A DNA stretch of 64,000 bases from Enoplosus armatus (lineage: Eukaryota > Chordata > Actinopteri > Centrarchiformes > Enoplosidae). Of the stretch, positions 1 through 25,312 are shown piece after piece. Positions within the stretch are counted from its first letter, which is position 1. Each line of letters begins with the position of its first letter. Made by a program: the position numbers and the translations under genes. The stretch lies in contig NC_092190.1 of the NCBI RefSeq assembly GCF_043641665.1, positions 16,546,048 through 16,610,047 of the forward strand, in the 5' to 3' direction. The notes beneath the pieces were generated by a model, which saw only the letters and a program-made list of their open reading frames with translations, searched no databases and was not told the DNA's origin.

Positions 1-2011
1 AATACTGATTATATTGACTCCTAGGATTTACAGGGGGAGGGCAGATTTAGCTTCACCTCTTCTGGACCCCAAAACTTATTTGTGTGGAGAATTCCATAAA
101 AATATATAAGTATAAAATAAATAAGTATTTTTATCTGCAGTTTTAAAATAGCCTCTGTGGGTTAACACACATCTTTTCACAGCACCGCCTACCTACTCCT
201 CCCATCATTGGCATTCCAGTTTCACCCGTACCGATCTGCATACTGTACTCACTGTGCTTTGTTACCTCCACTCCATGCCAGGCCATTGTCAGGTCTTCTC
301 AGACATTTCGCAGTCTCCATATCATGTTCTTCACTTCTCTCATCTCTCGCTCACGGGGCACAGTGTTTTCGTCGTTGCCCTGGGTTGGGTGGTCGAAGTG
401 GTTTGTGGTTATTTGGCGAATGGGGGGGGGGATTAGATCACACATATTTGTAGGACGATATCCCTCCCACTTTGAGACGTTGGCGGCACGTCACCTTGCA
501 CGTGTACATGCGTCGTTCCCACAAGTGGTCCAACGCACTGACGTGTCTTGACCGAGTTCATCATTGCTGAACTTTTCAGAAAGAATAAGCATTTTTTGGC
601 AGAGGTTCACTTTTTCCAAAAAGGGATGTTACCTATTGTATTATATCACAACTTATGAACATACAGCTGTTTAGAGATGTTGTGTAATTCTGTACTCATC
701 TGTTCCCATCTGTCCGTCCTGTCAGAGGGATCCCTCCTCTGTTGCTCTTTCTGAAGTTTCTTCTGTTATTTCCCAAAATTTTTCCCTAAAGGGTATCTGC
801 AAATATGTAATGTAGTGATCACAGATTTGCTATGTGAATAAAGTTGACTTGAATTTATATTAATTTATATTAACTAAGTTATGTATTTATTTATCCTGAA
901 TGTTAACTTTATCTAATGCTTGCAGATTCATTATAGATTTAAAATGTCTAAAGATATATTGTGTGTCTGTTGTGCTGTATATTGCAACATCCAAAAGCAC
1001 CTCCAAATTTAACCTGATTCTGGTGCAGGTTATAAAGCCGCTGATTTCAGAAAAATCTCAAAACTGTATTTTTTCTGTAGTCAGTGCCAAGCGTACAATA
1101 GAGTGTTTACTGAAAGTGCAACACCTGCAACTATATTTGCTTTCTCTCTGGACGTCCTGAAGGTGTGTGTGTGTGTGTGTGAGACACTGATTGCTTGCAT
1201 TGTTGTTCAGAAGTCACGGATGAATGTGTGACATACAGGGTCATACATTATCTCACATGATGCCACTCTGTCTTTGTGTGGGTGGTTTAGAGCTGACTCA
1301 GTAATGGTGTGAGCTGTCCAGGCACTTCCACAGTTGCCAGTGTCAGTGTGTCTTCTCAATGTGCAGCTTATTACTCTGTGGTATTTCGCGTGCATGTGGG
1401 CACACACATGCAAACATGCTCACCATTCAGGCACTGAATAGATAGAATAGTTTTAGATTTCTTCCAAAGCTGTGCAGCTGACGTAGACCCCGCCCTTTCT
1501 AACTGGATGGCACAAGAAACACGGTGAAAACGTTATCATCTGTCCTGATTTTCAGTCAATTTTACACCACCTATACTGCACTGAGAATAAAGAAACAGGG
1601 CAGGAGAGAGGGGTAGAGGGCGGTCCATGATTAAATCACACATAAGAAGAAAAAAAGATAGTACTCCACATTCTTGTAGCTGGTCTTTTATATGTGCTTT
1701 CTGTTCAGCTGTCAGCTTCTGAATATGTAGACTATGCAAGTCATGAGTGAAGCCAGATTTTGAGACAGGAATTATTTTACCACACATGGCACATAGCTGT
1801 ATTTTTTTTTTTTGGGAGGGTCACCACAGAGGACAATTTTTACCAAGCTAAAATGCTTTAGCTTGACTTCCATGTTGAAATACAACTGATCTGTATTCAT
1901 ACATATTTAATCAAAGTTCACAAGTAAAAGTCCATGCATGTAACCTGCAGGTGTGTGTAATGTGCAGGTGTTTTAGCTTTAATCTTTCGTCCTTCCTGTC
2001 TTTCTCCAAAG
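1..2011 (+). other. chmp2b intron 1 (part), no exon seen
   Basis: Sequence left of chmp2b exon 2. No start exon with a MASLFKKK-type coding sequence and no CpG-rich promoter was seen. It holds a G9 run near 421..430 and a GT run at 1163..1182; otherwise featureless. Confidence 0.6.
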
Positions 2012-8066
<6,055 letters not shown>

Positions 8067-9820
8067 TTGTCTTCTCTCCGTATTAATGTTCACATCATAA
8101 ACCTGTGCAACATTAGTACTTACTGATACAGACTCTGTCAGTCACATTGGTTTTGTCATCACTCAAATGCTACAGGTGTGACAAACTGTGCGCACCAACA
8201 GACACACACACACACTAAGACATTAAGACATTAAGACATTCGAAGGCATGCGGGCTGACATGTATATTAACACACACATATTCACGCATTCTTCAGCAGG
8301 TTGCCTTACAGATCATTAGGGCAGAACATCTGATCTATTTACGTGAAAATAATATTTATGATGACACACGAGTGGCCACAGCCTGAAGGTGGACCTGTAA
8401 TAGATACTTGACCTCAAGAGTTCTGAACCACCCACGCTGTTGTTTACCACCCATCTTTGTCTTTATAAGGGCTACAGTATATGTGACCTTGCATCTGGCT
8501 TTTCCCATCTGATGTTTTGGCCAAACTTGAGTTAGTTAGTCATGTAATCTATCAGCTTTTACGGGACTGAAGATGGATGGTCTTTTCTGCGGCAAAGTTT
8601 AAATTAGTAAAATATGGTAATTAAAAAGAGCTTAAGGGTTGTCAGTAACCAGATGGGGCTATTCACCTGCTTTCATGTGTTGCCACTGGTTAATTTAAAA
8701 CCCATCTGATGCAAACTACCCTCCACTCTATGTACAGGTTTGTCATTGTTCTGTGGGTAAAATATCCTGGTGGGTCAAGACTTGGGACACAGTTACTTAG
8801 TCATGCAAGTGAGAGGAAGAAAAGGCGTCGTCTGGTCAACTAGCTAATTAATTATCATGTTTTTATAAATCCTTAGACATGCCACCATAGATACTGGAGT
8901 TGATGTAACTCAGACAAGCATATGCATGTGAAATGTGTAACTGACACTGACGCCTTCGGGCGAGGGTAAGGCCTTCACTTAACTTCAAAATAATGCATGA
9001 GATGGCAAGATGGATTGATCTGAGGGAAAGCATTTCATTAGCACCGCTGAAGTTGTGCTGCTGTACAGATTGTGTGACAAAACTTAATCAAACACAAATT
9101 AGGACTAAAGAAAGACTGGCATATCAAAGAGATTTGAATTGATTGTTTGGTACTACTGGGTAATCAAATGAGGTTTTTTTTGGCTTCATTGGTTGATGTT
9201 TGCTATCTGATTGTGAATCTTATATTGGACATGGGATTTACACTGGTCCTGCAGTTCCTCCTCTCTTTCAGCTGCTGTGCAGTTACTGTCATTAGTTATT
9301 TGAAGCTGCCTCACTCACAAACATACACGCACACTACAGCAACAAAATGGTAGAAGTGTTTGCTAAAATGTCACTGTGATCCAAGAGATGTTTTCTGTTC
9401 TTCAGAGCAGAGGCGGACTCCTCTATTCAGTGATTTGTTAATGTCAGCCAGCTTCACAACGAGAGTGACAGAGACATAATATGAAGTCTCTGTCTTTTCT
9501 CTGTCTCTGAACTTTTGTTCCCGTATTGATTCCCATTGCCAAAACAAATTGAAAATGTTTTCATTCTTGCATGTATCTGACATTTGCAATACATAATTCA
9601 TTGGATTTTTTTGTAAATCATTCTTTCCTCTACCTTTTTAACAGTCTATTGTGATTGTGAGCAGAAACAATGTTTTAACAGATTTTGACATTGAGTGCAG
9701 TTCCATGGTTAGCAAATCTCCATCCTTTTTAAAAGGTGTATGTATACTCTTTGTTTCTTTAGTCATTGTAAAGGGTTTATGGCTTTTATAAGGAATAAAG
9801 TTTCTTCAGGTATAGTTTGG
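8067..9820 (+). other. chmp2b: chmp2b 3' untranslated region (extent inferred)
   Basis: No coding signal between the chmp2b stop and a canonical polyadenylation signal at 9794..9799. The length (about 1.75 kb) is of the order usual for this gene in vertebrates. A short tandem of ACATTAAG (three units) lies at about 8216..8239. The 3' end is inferred from the signal only. Confidence 0.6.
9794..9799 (+). promoter_or_regulatory. Polyadenylation signal AATAAA for chmp2b
   Basis: AATAAA, followed about 20-35 bases later by a T/G-rich stretch (tagtttggtgag, tattatgttttt) as expected for a downstream cleavage element. It is the best such signal after the chmp2b stop. Confidence 0.6.
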
Positions 9821-12226
9821 TGAGCCTCTATTATGTTTTTCCATTCCAGCATTTTTCAAGGTAAGCTCCTTAACTACAAATAATGTATACTTTTCACATT
9901 TCTACAGACCATTTCCCAATTGCTGTATATTTTTAGATACTCCGATGTATTTTTACTCAGCTTCCAGACGGCCATTGGTTCCCTTTCATTTCCACATGAA
10001 TGACAGACTGCAGTCTTCATTATTTTTGTCAAAGTGGCATCATCAGAGTAAAGCAGTGCAGACTTTTAAAATCAATTTGCAATGAAACTGCATTACCAAG
10101 AGTCTGCTAATAGATTTTCATGTCATACAGAAATGCATAGAAGTCAATAGATGGCTGGACTGGTGGAAAGCTACATCCAAAAGTATTAAAAAAAAAACAG
10201 CTTGGTCACTGCAAAAGCGCTACCTTATATGTGAAGTGTATGTGATTTGTAGTAAATTGGAGAAAACCTGCAAAATCACCAGTAAGCGCAAGACACTGAA
10301 ATACAAACTGACTGATCACTCTGCATTTACTTCTGCTGATTCTTTAGTAATATTGCATCAGGTATATGCATTCAGAACGTCTGGAAAAATGTGAGATTGC
10401 TCATCGGCAACAATTAAGTGATATGGCCACAATGTTCTCTACATACATACAAAAGTGAAGAAAAATACCAAGAGTCATTTTCAATCCAAGTTGTATATCT
10501 TGAAGAGCAGTCGTGCTATAGCTTTAGGCGTCTCTGACACCAGCACTGAGAAGCTTTATCCTATTCAGCATACAACCCCTATAACGTTCCACGTACAGCC
10601 TCAGAAATGTGTCGGCAGTCGACGACCTCGCTGCGTTTATGTCCCCTGACGGCTCTCCAGTTAGACAGCTGTGCATGAATCACAGTAGAAACGGCTTGTT
10701 TCTGAATTAAGATGTTTATTTATGAATCTGCAGCGACACACCCATGAATTGTACATTTCAGTGCTGTACACATGACCAGACTGTATGTATTCATAGGGTA
10801 GTATAACGACATTAGTTAAAATGAGCAATGGTACATGTATCTCTTCATCAAGCACAGCTCTCCTTTATTGGCAGAAATCAATTAAACTGATTTACAGTTG
10901 TTCAGTATTTTTTTTCAAATTTTTGTATTAACCAGCTATGTCTTTTGCATATTTACTGATATTTTCAATCAAGTTGAATGAAGGCACTTCATATCTATCT
11001 GTCTATGTGAATACATTCTTACATGTTCTATCATTTTCTGCACTATATTACCTTGACATTCTAATTTCCATCTCTTCCAAGCACCAATTACTGGTAGCTG
11101 ATGGAAGTTGAATATAAAGATTTAGTCTGAGAGGGAAGTTGTGGTGTGTTGGCTTGTCTCTTCACTTGAGACGTTTCACATTAGTCATCCCAACCAGGTC
11201 AGAGTCGTGACTGGCTGATGTTCTGCTTTGTGTGACACTTTGTCAAGGCAGCAGCAGCAGAAGCAACAACAACAACATAACATCAACAAATACAGTATGA
11301 AAAATTAAATCCATCTTACGACGGGGAAACAGCAGACGTCAGATCCATTTGTTGACAAAAATGTCAAAAAAGTTTCCCATGTCCCTGACTTCAAAGCCAT
11401 AAATCAAAGAAGTTGAACTCAGCAAAGTAGATCAACATAATATATTAGATCTCAGATAAATAGGTTGTTGTGACACTTTAAATATATTACTGTTTTGACC
11501 ACATTTACATGGTCACAACATTTGTCATAAGACAGGTTATTAATGAGAGGACACAGAGGCATCAGCTCTACAAACACACAAACAAACACAACTACAACAC
11601 AAAGAGTCCTGCTGTTAAATGTAGAACATTTCATCCACAATTACACTTCCCTTCCCTTCTCAAAGCGAAGGACAGTATTGCTAATGTCTGTTTTTAGAAA
11701 GGCACAGGGCTGATGTATATGAGTGCTCATCTGCACTCTGGTGCTGATTAAATAAAATAGATTTGGTCTGTGTAATTAATATGCTTTCAGCAAACAAGGC
11801 ACAGCCAAGATTCAGTACATTTAAGTGTTAGGTCTGGCAGCTGCAGCGTCAAAGCAGCAGATCATATGCGGTTAATGAAAACCTTTTATCTTCTCAGTCT
11901 CAACTTCAAGAAATAAAAAATAATGGCTGATTAAAGTACTGTAAAGAAACATTTCTATTCAAGTAAATAAGAAAAAATAACAACATTTAATTAAAATGAC
12001 ATTAAGAAAAGTGGTGCACATTGCAATAAGGGATGTCTCTTCAAATTAAACAAACATTTGATGCTTTGGATTCAAGTTACAAACTGACAATGACTCAGTG
12101 TTTTTCAAGGTATTTTTTGTTTTCACCAGGCTGACCATCACAGGATATAAACCGTTATCTGAGTATTAAATGAATGAAATAGTTTGAAGTGCATCAGCAG
12201 CAGCTTAATGCAGGGTGAGGGCAGTT
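9821..12226. other. Region between the convergent 3' ends of chmp2b and pou1f1
   Basis: No exon seen on either strand. Its right part may be pou1f1 3' UTR if a distal polyadenylation signal is used (AATAAA on the - strand at 10715..10720). It is AT-rich single-copy-looking sequence with a small CAG/CAA run near 11250. Confidence 0.5.
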
Positions 12227-12232
12227 TTTATT
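12227..12232 (-). promoter_or_regulatory. Candidate polyadenylation signal for pou1f1
   Basis: AATAAA on the - strand, 165 bases after the pou1f1 stop. Its downstream flank is not obviously GU-rich, so the more distal AATAAA at 10715..10720 is a real alternative, giving a 3' UTR of about 1.7 kb. Confidence 0.35.
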
Positions 12233-12396
12233 CTTCATTTTTTCTGTTTCCTGTTGGGAAAAATTCTCCCACTTTGTGGTAGAATGACTTTGTGTCAGGC
12301 ATCCGATTTAAAAACAACACATTTTCACTCGTTGTGGTCATGAAGGAGCCTCCATCAGACTAGAGGTGAACTGACACTCACTGACTGAACCTTCAG

Positions 12397-21457
<9,061 letters not shown>

Positions 21458-21524
21458 TCTTTTCTGGCCTCTCTCGATTGGTCCCAATGGTACACTGAAG
21501 GTTGATGAGATCCCTTAACTGGTT

Positions 21525-21770
21525 TCTTTTCTTTGCTTCGTCCTCTCTTGCTTTATTTGGTCTTGTCTCCCGTTGTTGCTGTTGTCTTTTCTTGTCTTGT
21601 CCTCCTTGGAGTCTGTTTCCTCGCCTTCCTTTCTTGTGTCTTGTTTAATCTCGTCTTACTTTGTCTTTCCCTTTTGTCTCTGTCTCGTCTTCTTTGGCCC
21701 TCTCTTTTTTTTCTCACGGCGTGTTGTCGTCTTTCACCTCGTATCGTCTTCTTTTCTTCCTGACTCAGTC
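21525..21770. repeat. Polypyrimidine/polypurine tract just upstream of the pou1f1 start codon
   Basis: About 245 bases strongly T/C-rich on the + strand (G/A-rich on the pou1f1 sense strand), built from degenerate TCTTGTC / TCGTC units. It begins about 70 bases upstream of the ATG. An AP-1-like TGACTCA lies at 21761..21767 at its far end. It would fall in the 5' UTR or proximal promoter. Confidence 0.6.
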
Positions 21771-21970
21771 AAGCATAGTTCTAACTTCAGTCCCTTGGGA
21801 ATATGCAGGTAAAAAACTGTGATTGGTTCCCTTTTTCTCTCAAAGAGAAAAGGATGTCAGCACTTCAGCCAGAACTCTAACTGTCAAAGCTTCAGGTTCA
21901 AGTTACTACCTGGTATATCTGCTCAAAGGTGTTTCTCACCAACTGAGCTTTCCCTCATTAGGGCCTCTGC

Positions 21971-21977
21971 TATGCAT
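21971..21977 (-). promoter_or_regulatory. Candidate Pit-1 (autoregulatory) binding motif
   Basis: ATGCATA on the - strand fits the Pit-1 core ATGNATA (TATNCAT), about 90 bases downstream of the candidate TATA box. Mammalian Pit-1 promoters carry autoregulatory sites around the start site (established knowledge). A 7-bp match is weak evidence on its own. Confidence 0.25.
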
Positions 21978-22063
21978 GTCCCTGTCTCTTTTTTTCCATT
22001 ATAGATGCAGGTAGCCAGTGTCTGTCATACCCTCAGCAATTTGCCGCCCTTGTCTACTGCAGG

Positions 22064-22071
22064 TATTTATA
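22064..22071 (-). promoter_or_regulatory. Candidate TATA box upstream of pou1f1
   Basis: TATAAATA on the - strand about 607 bases upstream of the pou1f1 ATG. It is the best TATA match between 21460 and 22300, but it would imply a 5' UTR of about 0.58 kb or a 5' UTR intron, so the assignment is tentative. Confidence 0.3.
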
Positions 22072-24072
22072 TCCCACCCACCTACAACTAACCTCCCCTC
22101 TCTCGACCTATGAGGCCCCCTATTTCCCATCAAGCTGCTCACCCCCCACCTACCAATCCCATGTCAGTGCTGTTATTACTTGTGTTTGTCCCTACCTGCA
22201 TCCTCCTCATCCCGTTTCCAAATCCAGGATTAGGGTACAGAGCGGCTGAGAAACCCGATCCCCTCCTCTCCTCTCCCCCTCTCGGCTATCTCTCTGACCC
22301 TCTCCCTGATTACAGGGTTGTGTTGTAGTTGAGATGGGAAAGTAGAGTGAATACTTACAATGCTCATCAAAACAACAAAGACCTTGTTAAGATTTATGCG
22401 AAAATGGACAATATGGTTTTACGCTGCTATAAATTGTCTGCTTTGTTTTGCATGTGTGTACCCTCGACTAACTCTAAACTCAACTTGGAAAAACACTCTT
22501 GTTTTACCACAGACATTGAATCGCCTCGCAGGAGCTTTTTAAATTGGATGTTTTTTATTGGATAGATCTGGCTTCACCTGGAGGTCAGGAGCACTGCTTT
22601 AGCCCTACCCCTTTAGCCCACCACCAAAAACACATGTAGTATTATTTCAGAGTGAGTGGATGAAAAGGTTAGCATTGTTTCGGTTTGGTGACCATATTGT
22701 GTTGAATGCAGAGTGCTTCAGGTAAAGACAACAGGTCTCATCAGGGAGGATAAAGGTTAATCTGAGGAGCATGGCCACCATGTGCACTCTGTTGTGTCTG
22801 TTTGTGTTTGTCTTGGGCTCTGCTTCACTATTGTTGATGTAGGTGGGCAGAAGGTGGAAAATAGCTTGTGGGTGGCAGGCACGAATCGACTCGTTTAAGC
22901 ATGCAGCGTAAATTTGGACTGGGTGCACTTAGTACTTGTCTCTCCAGAAAATGGAATTTAAACAAACATGTTTCAGCTAGTTTGCTGGGTTTATTCATTC
23001 ACTCAGTTGTAGAGTGAAGAAATTCACACGTTAATTGAGTTAAAAAGCCCAAAAGGTTGAAAATTCTTTCCGTTTTTTGATGGTCTATGGATTTCAGTTT
23101 GACCCATTTCCAAATTGTAAGAATCTCAAAAGAAATGTTAACTGTGGCAAGCATGTGTCACATTTGTAGGCATTAAATTCCAAATAAAGATCCAAATCTG
23201 TCACTTTTTCCCGTATCCCCTTCCCTATGCAACCTTGATAGATGTCAATCTTAAATCAATTGTTTGATTAAACAAATCCCAATGAGACTGAGCACTGATA
23301 AAGGAAGCCTTTGAGACAAATAGCCAAGCAAATCAAAATGGACTTTGACAAATCTCATTTCACCCGTGTAGGGAAACCAAATCTCCAATATCAAGAAGAC
23401 AACTGAATGTAGTGGTGTGTGACAATAAAGAAAAAAAAAATCCCACCAACACCAGTATCATCCTTAAAATACTTTTCTCTCTTCTTTCATTTCAGCCAAC
23501 AACTCCCACTCAGGCTAAAGACCATCTTCCCTGCTGGCGGATGCAGGCTTATTTTTGCACATAGAGACTGAACCACCACTGTTTTATATCAATCTGTACA
23601 CCACTGTAAATCTCCCAAAAATTGAGCAGCAGATAATTAAAATAATTCTTCAGCAATTTAGACTTTACATGACAAGATCTGACATGTAATTCTTCATAAT
23701 TAAGAAATAACGAATAATGGTGGACAATGATTAAAAATGCAAGCGTGTTCATACTCGACATGCAGGTTGTGCGTGTCTACCTGTCCACCTCAGTGTGTGC
23801 TTATACTTTCTTTTCCATTTTTATGTGACATAATTTTAACAGACAAATGTGCTGATCAGCTTTAAGCAGTTGATGGTGTAACAGCCTGCTGAGATGAGTC
23901 AAGGCTGACACAACAGCATCTGTAGCCACAACATAAATACAAGACGTAGACTACGATAGAGAAAATCTACCATTCAAATATCACCTTTAGTTTTTATATG
24001 AGTTATTGATCAGACATGTCAGTGTTGTCTCCCTTTGACATGAATATAGTTTGTCTGATTGCACAGGTTGGG

Positions 24073-24078
<6 letters not shown>

Positions 24079-24109
<31 letters not shown>
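24079..24109. repeat. TA microsatellite
   Basis: About 15 TA units. Confidence 0.9.
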
Positions 24110-24111
<2 letters not shown>

Positions 24112-24568
24112 TGGATTGGTTCCACTGTAAAACTGTAATATGCAGACAACTACAAAAAAAAGTTTTATTGTTATCATTACAAATACTATCCTCAGTTTCA
24201 TTGGAGTTTGTCCCATGATGTTCTAAACTGTTTCAGATGTGAGTCTGCTGAAATTCAAGAAGAAACAAAAAACACATGCACATATTGGAAATACGGTATT
24301 TGGAAAATGACCACATGTCATGTTGAATTTTGATAAAGAGCTGGGATCAAACTTGAGTAGACTGAAGGTGCTTTTAGACTAATAAAAAAAAAAGATAATC
24401 AAAGGGTGAGGGAGAGGAAAAGCCAAACCTTTCCCATGGATAGACAAGTAGACACACACACATACATATGCACATAAGGAGCCAAAACTTAATTAGGGAA
24501 GAGATCATGAGTCAAAGGGGTTCTCTTAAAGCACCTGTCCTAGATCCCCCTCCTCATCCTCCCTCCCC

Positions 24569-24570
<2 letters not shown>

Positions 24571-24636
<66 letters not shown>
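24571..24636. repeat. CA microsatellite (33 units)
   Basis: Uninterrupted CA array; the first of a closely spaced pair. Confidence 0.95.
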
Positions 24637-24640
<4 letters not shown>

Positions 24641-24771
24641 ACACAAAATAAATACAATGTTCCAATGTTGACAAATGGACTATTACTCTAAACTAATGTA
24701 CAGACGATAAAACACGTTGTAACAAGCCCAAATACAGAAGCAGGCATACACAGGTATATTCCCTTCCCCAC

Positions 24772-24841
<70 letters not shown>
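24772..24841. repeat. CA microsatellite with one ATAT interruption
   Basis: About 34 units interrupted once (acatatac) near 24792; the second of the pair, 135 bases after the first. Confidence 0.95.
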
Positions 24842-25007
24842 AAAGACCACTGATCCATCCACCGATGCAGTGGGAACAGAGTGCGGTGACACATTCTCAC
24901 AGGTATCACATCCGTACATACAGTGTACCAGGTGGACTGTGTGTGTTTGCGCGTGTCTGTGTGGGAGAGCACATTGAAAGTGAGATGGCACATCTCAGGG
25001 GGTTTAT

Positions 25008-25306
25008 TACGTTAGCCCTGAGAGCTCAACACACTGCACCTTAAGAATAGACACATGCTAATAGACAAACCACAAGCAAATTAAGAAAACATCTTCACCA
25101 ATTTGAGAAACACAGACACGCTGCAAAAACAGAAAACAAAACCAAATTCATAACTTATCTGTTTTTCAGGGTTCTGCTCTGTATTATTTCGAAATGCTGT
25201 GTATATTTTGTCGAATTGGTGAAAATCTTCTTAATTTACTTGTGGTTTGTCTATTTGCATGTGCATTTCTTAAGGTGCAGTGTGTTGAGCTCTCAGGGCC
25301 ACCGTA
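25008..25306. mobile_element. Foldback MITE with long inverted arms and matching flanks
   Basis: Left arm from 25008 (TACGTTAGCCCTGAGAGCTC) and right arm ending 25306 are inverted copies for more than 100 bases; shared pieces include CTCAACACACTGCACCTTAA and AATAGACAAACCACAAG. It is flanked by GTTTAT at 25002..25007 and GTTTAT at 25307..25312, a likely target-site duplication. No coding capacity. Superfamily not assigned. Confidence 0.8.
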
Positions 25307-25312
25307 GTTTAT

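Larger units (their letters stand above)
22072..24990. other. Upstream flank of pou1f1, no gene
   Basis: No exon supported. C-rich sequence at 22080..22330, a homopolymer A9 near 23430, then TA and CA microsatellites. Any pou1f1 distal promoter elements would lie at its left end. Confidence 0.5.

Noticed and set aside
21533..21812. Leu/Ser-rich hydrophobic open frames on the + strand
   Set aside because: Artefact of the T/C-rich tract, which translates to Leu, Ser and Phe in two frames. Not a membrane protein gene.
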